DNA of 64,000 nt from Paraburkholderia sp. (GTDB lineage: Bacteria; Pseudomonadota; Gammaproteobacteria; Burkholderiales; Burkholderiaceae). Where the stretch lies: NCBI RefSeq assembly GCF_004298475.1, contig NZ_SCRP01000034.1, positions 124,001 to 188,000 on the forward strand, in the 5' to 3' direction. Below, in pieces: positions 17,871 to 24,983 of this stretch. The position numbers and the translations under genes were made by a program. Under the pieces are notes generated by a model. That model did not search any database. It saw only the letters and a program-made list of their open reading frames with translations, and had not been told where the DNA came from. The stretch's first letter is position 1. Every line of letters starts with the position of its first letter.

Positions 17871-18542
17871 TTACGCGCCATGCACGACGACGACATGTAC
17901 GCGGTACGGCCCGTGCGCGCCGAGGACGATGGTCTGCTCGATGTCGCCGGTGCGCGACGGCCCCGAGACAAAGTTGACCGCGCGCGGCAACTCGCCGCGT
18001 TCGGTGCGAATCAGCGCGAAGGCGTCTTCCTGACCGGCCACGATGCGCGAGGCAGGCACGACCGCGATGTGCGTCTCGGGCAAGAGCGCGCCCGAGGCCC
18101 ACGTTTGCGGGCTCGACAGCAACACGAGCGTTCCGGTCTCGGCAACCGCGCAAAAGCAGCCCGTGAGGCCGACGAGATCGCGGTCGCCCGGCTTGCGGAA
18201 TTCGACGGAAAGTCCTGCGGCGGCCCAGTCGAACGCGTCGAGCGTCTGCCAGGCGACGGCCTGCATCGGGAGGTTGTGTTGAGCGAGATAGCGCTCGACG
18301 GCGGCGGGAACCGCGGCGAGGCCTTCGACCTCGTCGACGGTCGACGACATTTTCTGCGCCTCGCGTACGAAGTGCGCGACGAGATCGCCCTCGATCGGCG
18401 GACGCGGGCCTTCGGGATGGCGCTCGAGGTAGTCGGCTACGGCCTCGCGCTCGGCGGCGTCCGGCGTCGCGCTGCGACCCTGGGCCGCGCGAATACGCGC
18501 GAGTATGCTGCGGCGGGCGGCCGTGGTATCCGCGATATCCAT
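17871..18542 (-). CDS. lutC: LutC/YkgG family protein (LUD domain)
   Basis: A 223-residue LUD-domain protein. The conserved GLTGCFCAVAETGTLVLLSSP segment (residues ~126-146) and the C-terminal SGPSRTGDIEQTIVLGAHGPYRVHVVVV motif are diagnostic of LutC, a component of the LutABC lactate-oxidation system. What is odd is the setting: neither LutA (Cys-rich) nor LutB (ferredoxin-like) is adjacent; the flanking genes are pncB and an ion antiporter. Either the partners are elsewhere or this is a LutC paralogue with another job. Start ATG 18542. Confidence 0.88.
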   Translation of the reverse strand: MDIADTTAARRSILARIRAAQGRSATPDAAEREAVADYLERHPEGPRPPIEGDLVAHFVREAQKMSSTVDEVEGLAAVPAAVERYLAQHNLPMQAVAWQTLDAFDWAAAGLSVEFRKPGDRDLVGLTGCFCAVAETGTLVLLSSPQTWASGALLPETHIAVVPASRIVAGQEDAFALIRTERGELPRAVNFVSGPSRTGDIEQTIVLGAHGPYRVHVVVVHGA

Positions 18543-18658
18543 TTGCAGTCCTCGTTATGTTGAAGTCGGGCGTGCGCCGATTATACCGGCGCGATGTGCG
18601 CCGAAAACGGCGGCTGCACGCACATGGACCGCAAGAGCGTCACCTCGCGCCGCTGCGG

Positions 18659-19861
18659 CTACGCGTTCGCGCAGTCCTCGCCGGCCAGCCTCTCGATACC
18701 GAACACCTGGCGCAGATACGCGAGATACGCGCGGTCGTTGCACATGTTCTTGCCCGGCGAATCGGAAAGCTTGGCGACCGGCTGACCGTTGCAGCGGACC
18801 ATCTTGATGACGATCTGCAGCGGCTGATAGCCGAGGTCGTTGGTGAGGTTCGTGCCGACGCCGAACGCAAGCTTGCAACGTCCGCGAAAGCGCTGGTAAA
18901 GACTCAGCACCTTGGGGATGTCGAGCGCGTCCGAAAAAATCATCGTCTTCGTGCGCGGGTCGCAGCGATTGTCCGCGTAGTGCTGGAGCAGGCGCTCGCC
19001 CCAGTCGAACGGATCGCCGGAATCGTGGCGTGCGCCGTCGAAGAGCTTGCAGAAATACATATCGAAATCGCGCAGGAACGCCTTCATGCCGTAGACGTCC
19101 GAAAGCGCGATGCCGAGGTCGCCGCGATACTCCTTCGCCCACATCTCGAAGCCGTAGATCTGCGAGTCGCGCAAACGCGGGCCGAGCGCCTGGCAGGCCT
19201 GCAGATATTCGTGCGCCATCGTGCCGAGCGGCGTGAGATTGTGCTTCATCGCGTAGTACACGTTGCTCGTGCCGGCGAACTGCTCGCCGAGATCCTGCTT
19301 GAGCGTGAGGATCACCTCCTCGTGCCAGCGCTTCGAGAAACGGCGGCGGGTGCCGTAGTCGGCGATCTTGCAGTCCGCGAACTCCGGCTTCGCGCCGAGC
19401 AGTTCGATCTTGTGGCGCAGGCGCTCGCGGCCTTCGCCGTACTGAGGAGCCTGTTGCGTATTGCGGAAGTACACCTCGTTGACGATCGCGAGCACGGGGA
19501 TCTCGAAGAGGATCGTGTGCAGCCACGGGCCCGTGATTTCGATGTCGATCTCGCCGTTTTGCTTCGGCGAGGGCGTGACGGAAATGTATTTCTCGCTCAG
19601 ATGGAAAAGCGCGAGGAAATCGAGGAAATCGCTCTTGATGAAGCGCAGGCGGCGCAGGTACTCGAGTTCGGTTTCGCTGAAGCGCAGACGGCAGAGCTTC
19701 TGGATTTCGCTCCTGATCTCGTCGACGTAGGGCACGAGGTCGATGTCCGGCGTGCGGCAGCGAAAGCGGTATTCCACGCTCGCCGCCGGGAAGTGATGCA
19801 GCACCACCTGCATCATCGTGAATTTGTAGAGATCGGTGTCGAGCAGCGAAGTAATGATCAT
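18659..19861 (-). CDS. pncB: Nicotinate phosphoribosyltransferase
   Basis: A 400-residue PncB that makes nicotinate mononucleotide from nicotinate and PRPP in the NAD salvage pathway. It starts [25 protein letters not shown], the invariant N-terminus of the family. The central [15 protein letters not shown] and the [20 protein letters not shown] segment (with the His that is phosphorylated in PncB) are present. The C-terminal [11 protein letters not shown] phosphate-binding motif is also intact. The start ATG at 19861 follows the family N-terminus; a longer reading would add unrelated residues. It is followed by the lutC-type gene 116 bp downstream. Confidence 0.96.
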   Translation of the reverse strand: MIITSLLDTDLYKFTMMQVVLHHFPAASVEYRFRCRTPDIDLVPYVDEIRSEIQKLCRLRFSETELEYLRRLRFIKSDFLDFLALFHLSEKYISVTPSPKQNGEIDIEITGPWLHTILFEIPVLAIVNEVYFRNTQQAPQYGEGRERLRHKIELLGAKPEFADCKIADYGTRRRFSKRWHEEVILTLKQDLGEQFAGTSNVYYAMKHNLTPLGTMAHEYLQACQALGPRLRDSQIYGFEMWAKEYRGDLGIALSDVYGMKAFLRDFDMYFCKLFDGARHDSGDPFDWGERLLQHYADNRCDPRTKTMIFSDALDIPKVLSLYQRFRGRCKLAFGVGTNLTNDLGYQPLQIVIKMVRCNGQPVAKLSDSPGKNMCNDRAYLAYLRQVFGIERLAGEDCANA

Positions 19862-20241
19862 GGTGAATCGGCCGGACTGCATTCTGAGGACGCGGGCCTG
19901 CGAAAACCTGCACAACACCCGGACCCGTGACGCAATGGCGCACGCGCGGGTCCCGGCAGGCGCCGCGCCAGCGGTGCGACAATGTTACCCGATTGCATGC
20001 ACGCCTTGCCGGGCGGACTGCACGCGCACACGCACGCCGCTGCACGGCGGCACGCCCGCGCGGACAGCAGGGACAATGAGCACGCACGCTCGCGGCTGCA
20101 ATAAACTAATCACTAAACGATCTGATAACGGGCGCTTGCCTCTGGCTGGGAGAATTCACGTTCAGTTACAATAGCGTTTTTGGCGCAGGCGCCTGGCGCA
20201 CGCACCATCCCCCCGATACAAAGCATGCAGGAGTTGCCTGA
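19862..20241. other. Divergent region pncB-fdxA
   Basis: 380 bp with no convincing gene. The fdxA-proximal part is AT-richer (around 20100-20180) and holds a TACAAT that could be the fdxA -10 element (20167-20172), but no good -35 lies at the right distance. The rest is very GC-rich with scattered short inverted repeats of unclear meaning. Confidence 0.4.
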
Positions 20242-20565
20242 ATGACCCACGTTGTGACCGAAAGCTGCATCAAGTGCCGCTATACCGATTGCGTCGATGT
20301 GTGCCCGGTGGACTGCTTTCGCGAAGGTCCCAACTTCCTCGCGATTGATCCGGACGAGTGCATCGACTGCGCAGTGTGCGTAGCGGAGTGCCCGGTGAAC
20401 GCCATCTACGCCGAAGAAGACGTGCCTGGCGACCAGCAGAACTTCATCGACCTGAACGCCGAACTGGCAAAGGGCTGGCCGAGCATCACGAAGACCAAGT
20501 CGCCGCTGCCCGAAGCCGACGAATTCAAGGACGTGAAGGACAAGCTCGGGATGCTCCAGCGCTAA
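20242..20565 (+). CDS. fdxA: 7Fe ferredoxin FdxA
   Basis: A 107-residue two-cluster ferredoxin. The N-terminal Cys pattern is Cys9, Cys12, Cys17, Cys21, Cys25 and the second set is Cys40, Cys43, Cys46, Cys50. This is the arrangement of 7Fe ([3Fe-4S] plus [4Fe-4S]) ferredoxins of the Azotobacter FdI type, with the long C-terminal extension ([16 protein letters not shown]). It is a soluble electron carrier of the cytoplasm, often highly expressed in proteobacteria. AGGAG lies upstream of the ATG at a workable distance. An imperfect AGCGCT repeat hairpin spans the stop codon. Confidence 0.96.
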   Translation: MTHVVTESCIKCRYTDCVDVCPVDCFREGPNFLAIDPDECIDCAVCVAECPVNAIYAEEDVPGDQQNFIDLNAELAKGWPSITKTKSPLPEADEFKDVKDKLGMLQR

Positions 20566-20707
20566 ACAGCGCTTCTGCCGTGCCTCGCGCCGCGTTGTAG
20601 AAGCGCGGTGCAAGGCGGTGGCTGTGCGCAGTCTCTGCCGAGACTATCGCTGCGGGTGCTGCCGGGGTTGCTGCTAAAGCTGCCACGGCTGCGGTGAGCA
20701 CGCTCAT
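20525..20707 (-). CDS. Possible small secreted protein opposite the end of fdxA (doubtful)
   Basis: A 60-codon minus-strand frame that starts [20 protein letters not shown], which looks like a signal peptide, and is preceded by GGAGAG at a good distance. It overlaps the last 41 bp of fdxA on the other strand. I know no homologue. It may be chance; the ribosome-binding site is the only reason to list it. Confidence 0.25.
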   Translation of the reverse strand: MSVLTAAVAALAATPAAPAAIVSAETAHSHRLAPRFYNAARGTAEALFSAGASRACPSRP

Positions 20708-20785
20708 CACACTCTCTCCATGACGGTCTTCGCGACCGTTGCGTCGTCCGGCAAGCGAATTGTCTTAAGGATGGCGCAAGAGGTG

Positions 20786-20814
20786 TTGACAGATCCCACC
20801 GCGCCCCATAGAAT
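20786..20814 (+). promoter_or_regulatory. Sigma-70 promoter of tRNA-Asn
   Basis: TTGACA (20786-20791) and TAGAAT (20809-20814) are separated by exactly 17 bp, and the tRNA begins 21 nt after the -10 element. This is one of the cleanest housekeeping promoters in the window. Confidence 0.9.
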
Positions 20815-20835
20815 CTCGTTCTCTGCTTTTGTTGA

Positions 20836-20911
20836 TCCCCGATAGCTCAGTCGGTAGAGCGCCGGACTGTTAATCCGTAGGTCCCTGGTTCGAGCCCAGG
20901 TCGGGGAGCCA
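20836..20911 (+). tRNA. tRNA-Asn (GTT), copy 1
   Basis: 76 nt including an encoded CCA end. The acceptor stem TCCCCGA pairs with TCGGGGA, the anticodon loop is CTGTTAA with anticodon GTT, and the T arm contains GGTTCGAGCC. The gene is preceded by a consensus promoter and followed by an intrinsic terminator. Confidence 0.98.
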
Positions 20912-20943
20912 AGAATCTGGCACAGGAATTTGCATAGAATTGC

Positions 20944-20973
20944 AAAAGCCCGTTGACCATAACGGGTTTTTTT
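20944..20973 (+). terminator. Terminator between the two tRNA-Asn genes
   Basis: A stem CCCGTT/AACGGG (20949-20954 with 20961-20966), extended by A/T pairs, ends in seven T residues. It lies between the tandem tRNA copies, so copy 2 may depend on read-through or its own promoter. Confidence 0.8.
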
Positions 20974-21002
20974 ATGTAGTGAAGATTTTGCTGTATTGCT
21001 GT

Positions 21003-21078
21003 TCCCCGATAGCTCAGTCGGTAGAGCGCCGGACTGTTAATCCGTAGGTCCCTGGTTCGAGCCCAGGTCGGGGAGCCA
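21003..21078 (+). tRNA. tRNA-Asn (GTT), copy 2
   Basis: Identical over all 76 nt to the copy at 20836-20911, with encoded CCA. No consensus promoter is obvious directly upstream; TTGACC within the preceding terminator is a weak -35 candidate. A terminator follows at once. Confidence 0.98.
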
Positions 21079-21085
21079 AAAATCG

Positions 21086-21120
21086 AAGGCGTTGCGCGAA
21101 TTTCGTGCAACGCCTTTTTT
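21086..21120 (+). terminator. Terminator after tRNA-Asn copy 2
   Basis: A 10-bp stem (AAGGCGTTGC 21086-21095 with GCAACGCCTT 21107-21116) is followed by a T-rich tract with one C interruption. Confidence 0.9.
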
Positions 21121-21233
21121 CTTTTTCGCGGCTTCTCATGTCATGCGCCTCGCGGGCAGACGACGGCAGGTCAATGCGACAGCAGCGTCACACCCTGCCC
21201 GATAATAGCGTCTGGTCCTCTTCGGGAATCCCC

Positions 21234-21725
21234 GTGAAAGTGTTTCGTCTCGCCTCCCTGCTGTCGCGCGCCGCCGTCGCCGGTGCATGCCTCGGCGCAC
21301 TCGCCGCCGCACACGCCGAAGAGATCGGCAGCGTGAATACGAATTTCCGCTTCACCGGATCGGACCGCGTGGTCGTCGAAGCCTACGACGATCCGCAGGT
21401 GAAGGGCGTCACCTGCTACGTCTCGCGGGCGCGCACGGGCGGCGTGAAGGGCACGCTTGGCATTGCCGAGGATCCCACCGAAGCGTCCATCGCGTGCCGC
21501 CAGGTCGGGCCGCTGTCGTTCACGGGCCCGCTCAGGCAGCAATCCGATGTCTTCAGCGAACGCATGTCGTTTCTCTTCAAGACGCTGCACGTCGTGCGCG
21601 TCGTGGATGCCAAACGCAATGCCCTCGTCTACCTGACCTACAGCGACCGCGTCGTGAGCGGCAGCGCGAAGAACAGCGTCAGCGCCGTACCGGTGCCGCC
21701 AGAGACCGCGATCCCGCTGCGCTAG
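21234..21725 (+). CDS. creA: CreA family exported protein
   Basis: A 163-residue CreA protein (Pfam CreA, function unknown) with a signal peptide ([26 protein letters not shown]) before [22 protein letters not shown]. The family core is intact: [55 protein letters not shown] and [23 protein letters not shown] choose the GTG at 21234 because it puts the signal peptide at the N-terminus; in-frame ATGs upstream (such as 21174) would add an unrelated extension that overlaps nothing but looks non-coding. Predicted periplasmic. Confidence 0.9.
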   Translation: MKVFRLASLLSRAAVAGACLGALAAAHAEEIGSVNTNFRFTGSDRVVVEAYDDPQVKGVTCYVSRARTGGVKGTLGIAEDPTEASIACRQVGPLSFTGPLRQQSDVFSERMSFLFKTLHVVRVVDAKRNALVYLTYSDRVVSGSAKNSVSAVPVPPETAIPLR

Positions 21726-21771
21726 CCGCCGCGCTACACGCTAAACTAAGGGCCTGCTTCGGACTCCCGTC

Positions 21772-22668
21772 ATGACCGCCCGCCGTTTCCGCGATTCTGC
21801 CCGCTACTGGCGCACGCCGCTGTTGCCGGGCGCGGATCTGCTCACCGCCGAATATCACGAGCACACGTTCGCGCCGCACTGGCACGATGCCTACGCGATC
21901 CCCGTGATCGAAGAAGGCGCCGAGTGCTATCGCTATCGGGGCACGCAGTACGTCGCGGAAGCGGGCACGGTGCCGGTCATCAGTCCGGGCGAGCTGCACA
22001 CGGGCTCGCGCGCCGTCGACGAGGGCTGGCGCTATCGCGTGATGTACGTTCCCGTCGACTACCTGCAAGCTCTCGCCGCCGAAATCGCGGGCCGCGCGCA
22101 GCCGCTGCCGTGGTTCGGCGCCGATGTGATCCGCGATCCCGATCTGGCCCGCCGCCTCTCGCGCGCCCACCAGCTGCTCGAAACCGATACCGACCGGCGC
22201 CGCTCAGGCTCAGGTTCAAGCTCAGGCTCAGGCATCAGCGCCGGTTCCGTACCGGCTGGTGACGCGCTCGCGGTGGAAGGCGCCTTGCTCGACGCGCTCT
22301 CGACGCTGCTCGTGCGCCACGGCAGCACGGCCGAAGCTCCGTTGCGCCCGCAGACGAATGATCCGCGCGTCGAGACGATGAAAGCCCTGCTCGCCGCCGA
22401 CCTCGCCACGCCGCTGCGCGTGGCCGATCTCGCCGAAGCGGTCGGCCTCTCGCCGTTCCATGCGACGCGGCTCTTCACCCAGGCGACCGGCCTGCCGCCG
22501 CACGCGTGGCGCACGCAGCTGCGTTTGCAGCGCGCACTCGCGCCGCTGCGCGCGGGCGCCTCGGTCGCCGACGTAGCCGCCGCCAGCGGCTTCACCGACC
22601 AGAGCCACTTCACACGGCACTTTCGCCGCGTGTTCGGCGTGCCGCCGGGGCGCTGGCAGTCGTCGTAG
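21772..22668 (+). CDS. AraC family transcriptional regulator
   Basis: A 298-residue regulator with an N-terminal AraC-type cupin sensor (HEHTFAPHWHDAYAIPVIEEGAECYRYRG, residues ~28-56) and a C-terminal double helix-turn-helix (LRVADLAEAVGLSPFHATRLFTQATG and VADVAAASGFTDQSHFTRHFRRVFGVPPGRW). The two domains are joined by a linker containing a Ser-Gly run encoded by six-base GGCTCA-type repeats (about 22203-22236). It lies just upstream of azlC in the same direction, and regulators of this type often control adjacent amino-acid exporters, so control of azlCD is a reasonable guess. Confidence 0.92.
   Translation: MTARRFRDSARYWRTPLLPGADLLTAEYHEHTFAPHWHDAYAIPVIEEGAECYRYRGTQYVAEAGTVPVISPGELHTGSRAVDEGWRYRVMYVPVDYLQALAAEIAGRAQPLPWFGADVIRDPDLARRLSRAHQLLETDTDRRRSGSGSSSGSGISAGSVPAGDALAVEGALLDALSTLLVRHGSTAEAPLRPQTNDPRVETMKALLAADLATPLRVADLAEAVGLSPFHATRLFTQATGLPPHAWRTQLRLQRALAPLRAGASVADVAAASGFTDQSHFTRHFRRVFGVPPGRWQSS
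22203..22236 (+). repeat. 6-bp coding repeat in the AraC-type regulator linker
   Basis: Five to six GGCTCA/GGTTCA hexamers encode Ser-Gly dipeptides between the sensor and DNA-binding domains. In-frame length variation is possible. Confidence 0.7.
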
Positions 22669-22678
22669 GGCCTGGAAC

Positions 22679-22733
22679 CGGCAAAACCCGCAAAACCCGC
22701 CGCAGAACCCACGGCAGAACCCGCAGAACCCAC
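22679..22733 (+). repeat. Degenerate ~10-bp tandem repeat after the AraC-type gene
   Basis: Five imperfect units of the form GC(A)AAACCCG / GCAGAACCC begin about 10 bp after the stop codon. No coding potential is apparent. It belongs to a set of short arrays at gene ends in this window. Confidence 0.65.
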
Positions 22734-22864
22734 GCGCACCCGGCCCATCGGTTCCGGCCCCGCGCCGCACGCTCCCGTCCGTCCCCACCCGCCGCTGGCG
22801 CAAGAACGTACAAGCCGCGCACACGCGCGCCCGTTATGCTGTCGTCCTGTATCAGGAGGACAGT

Positions 22865-23635
22865 TTGACCACGCACCCCACCCGCTCCCAGGAATTCGTC
22901 TCCGGCGCACGCGACACCCTCCCCATGATGGTCGGCGCCGCGCCCTTCGGCGTGATCTTCGGCACGCTCGTCACCTCGGGCCCGCTCGCGCTCTGGCACG
23001 GCCAGTTGATGTCGCTCGCCGTGTTCGCCGGTTCCGCGCAATTCATCGCGCTCGGCCTGATCGCCTCGCACGCGAGCTTCGTCGTGATCTGGGCGACCAC
23101 GCTCGTCGTTAACCTGCGCCACGTGCTCTATAGCGCGACACTCGCACCCTACGTCTCCCATCTGCCGCTGCGCTGGCGTCTCGTGCTGGGCGGCCTGCTC
23201 ACCGACGAAGTCTTCGCCGTCGCCTGGGCCCACTTCCGCCGCCACCCGCCCGGCGACGACGTCTCGCCGTGGCACTTCTTCGGCTCCGGCGTCGCGATGT
23301 ACGTCAACTGGCAGATCTGGACCGCCGTCGGCCTGCTGTTCGGCGCCGCGTTTCCCGGCCTGCAGTCGCTCGGCCTCGACTTCGCGATGGTCGCCACCTT
23401 CATCGCCATCGTCGTGCCGCAGCTCGTCGCCGTGCGCTACATCGCCGCTGCCGTGACCGCCGGCGCGCTCGCGTTCTTCTGGCAAGCCTGGCCGTACAAG
23501 CTCGGGTTGCTCGCCGCCGTGCTGGCGGGCGTCGCCGTCGGCGTCGTGCTCTCGCTGCCGCGCGGCTCGCGCGACAGCGCCGGTACGGCACGCCCGGCGG
23601 GCGCCGCGCGCAATACCGCAGGAGCCGGTCAATGA
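22865..23635 (+). CDS. azlC: AzlC family branched-chain amino acid exporter subunit
   Basis: A 256-residue inner-membrane protein of the AzlC family, the large subunit of two-component branched-chain amino acid exporters (AzlCD; BrnFE in corynebacteria). The N-terminal GARDTLPMMVGAAPFGVIFGTL and the FAGSAQFIALGLI and VNLRHVLYSATLAPYV motifs are typical; six to seven hydrophobic helices are visible. Translation appears to start at the TTG at 22865: AGGAGG sits 5 nt upstream, an unusually strong Shine-Dalgarno compensating for the rare start. The stop overlaps azlD (ATGA). The upstream AraC regulator is a likely controller. Confidence 0.93.
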   Translation: MTTHPTRSQEFVSGARDTLPMMVGAAPFGVIFGTLVTSGPLALWHGQLMSLAVFAGSAQFIALGLIASHASFVVIWATTLVVNLRHVLYSATLAPYVSHLPLRWRLVLGGLLTDEVFAVAWAHFRRHPPGDDVSPWHFFGSGVAMYVNWQIWTAVGLLFGAAFPGLQSLGLDFAMVATFIAIVVPQLVAVRYIAAAVTAGALAFFWQAWPYKLGLLAAVLAGVAVGVVLSLPRGSRDSAGTARPAGAARNTAGAGQ

Positions 23636-23955
23636 GCTACGTTGTCCTCATTCTCGGCATGGCCGTCATCACCTGGCTCGTGCGCACCGCCGTCTTCGTG
23701 CTGGGCGAGCGCCTCGTGTTCCCGCCGCTCGTGCGCACCGCGCTCGGCTTCGTGCCCGTGACCGTGCTGACCGCGATCATCGTGCCGATGGCCGTTTCGC
23801 CGCATGGCCAGGGCGCCGAACTTACGTGGCGCAATCCGCAGCTGGTCGGCGCGCTCGCGGCGATCGTGGTCAGCGCGCTCACGCGCCGGCCGCTCGTCAC
23901 GATCGCGGTCGGCCTCGCCGTGTTCTTCCTCTGGCAAGGCGTCGTCCTGCGCTGA
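23632..23955 (+). CDS. azlD: AzlD family branched-chain amino acid exporter subunit
   Basis: A 107-residue protein with four hydrophobic helices, the small partner of AzlC. It begins MSYVVLILGMAVITWLVRTAVFVLG and carries the family's LGFVPVTVLTAIIVP segment near residue 38. The start overlaps the azlC stop by 4 bp, as expected for a coupled two-subunit exporter. A degenerate tandem repeat and a GC-rich hairpin (24020-24045) follow the gene. Confidence 0.93.
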   Translation: MSYVVLILGMAVITWLVRTAVFVLGERLVFPPLVRTALGFVPVTVLTAIIVPMAVSPHGQGAELTWRNPQLVGALAAIVVSALTRRPLVTIAVGLAVFFLWQGVVLR

Positions 23956-23961
23956 CGGATC

Positions 23962-24012
23962 AGGCAAAAGCGCAGGCAAAAGCGCCAGCAAAGCCGCGCG
24001 CAAAACCGCAGG
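23962..24012 (+). repeat. Degenerate 12-bp tandem repeat after azlD
   Basis: About four imperfect AGGCAAAAGCGC-type units start 6 bp after the azlD stop codon. It is followed by a GC-rich hairpin (arms 24020-24027 and 24038-24045) that may act as a weak terminator. Confidence 0.65.
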
Positions 24013-24194
24013 CGGGATCGCCGCGCGAGGCGCGGCCCGCGCGGCCCCGCTCAAGTTTCCTTTCGTTTCGCCGTTAATCCCGTCAAAGCCTGCTTTGGCG
24101 CCACTGACCACGCGCTCGCGGCCGGTGGTTCATGCTCGCGGTGCATCTTGCGCCGGCACGATGCAATACGGCACGGATTACACGGGACGACCAC

Positions 24195-24962
24195 ATGGGG
24201 CACATCACCCTCAATCTCAAGGACGAAACCCTTGCGACGCTGCGCAAGGACTTCGAAGCCTTCTTGCGCGTGTCGCTTAAGCTCGATCCGCAGTTCGCGA
24301 CGCCGTCGTTCGAGGATTTCCTGCGCGCCAAGCTGCTCGACAACATGGTGCCGCTCACGGAGCACGCGGTGCAGCGCATGCTGGCGGGCGGGCAGTATGC
24401 CTGGGCCAAGCGCACGCTCGACAAGGAATTCCCCGAAGTAGTCTCGATCCTGATGCGGCAGGCGACCGAATTTGGCTTCGGCTTTGCGTCGCGCCCCGAG
24501 TGGACGCCCGAGGAGCTGACCAAGCAGTGCCGCGATTGGGCCGAGGCGATCGTCACCGAGGCGCAGGGCGAATCGGTGCTGATCGATCCGCTCGCGGCGC
24601 AGATCAAGGCATCCGTGCAGGACATGCGGGTGCTCGAAGAGACGATGCAGACGCCCGCGTGGCGCCTCTCGGAATCGATGCGCCAGCGCATCTACGAAGC
24701 GAAGATCGGCTGCGAAACGAGCACCGGCAGCATCGCGCGCGAGCGCCTTGGCGAACTGCGCGGGCTGCTGCGCCTCGCGATCAACCACGGCGCGTTCCAG
24801 AAGCAGGAAGCGCAGCAGATCGTCGAGTATCTGCGCCTGTTGAAGCCGGAGATTTTCGTCGAGGAACCCGACGACCTCTTCTCGCGTCTCGCCGCCTGGT
24901 TGCGCAACGTGTTCATCCCACCCCGGAACAACGAGCAGCACGGCCACACCAACTCACACTAA
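24195..24962 (+). CDS. Conserved-looking hypothetical protein
   Basis: A 255-residue soluble protein that I do not recognise. It begins MGHITLNLKDETLATLRKDFEAFL and is predominantly helical, with charged amphipathic stretches and no signal peptide or membrane helix. Notable segments are SFEDFLRAKLLDNMVPLTEHAVQRML (~41-66), PEWTPEELTKQCRDWAEAIV (~102-121) and RERLGELRGLLRLAINHGAF near 180-199. Codon usage matches its neighbours, so it is a real gene. It converges on the helicase gene, with the two stops only 21 bp apart. The ATG at 24195 is preferred; a frame upstream adds nothing recognisable. Confidence 0.75.
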   Translation: MGHITLNLKDETLATLRKDFEAFLRVSLKLDPQFATPSFEDFLRAKLLDNMVPLTEHAVQRMLAGGQYAWAKRTLDKEFPEVVSILMRQATEFGFGFASRPEWTPEELTKQCRDWAEAIVTEAQGESVLIDPLAAQIKASVQDMRVLEETMQTPAWRLSESMRQRIYEAKIGCETSTGSIARERLGELRGLLRLAINHGAFQKQEAQQIVEYLRLLKPEIFVEEPDDLFSRLAAWLRNVFIPPRNNEQHGHTNSH

Positions 24963-24983
24963 GTTGCACCAGGCCGAAGCGGC

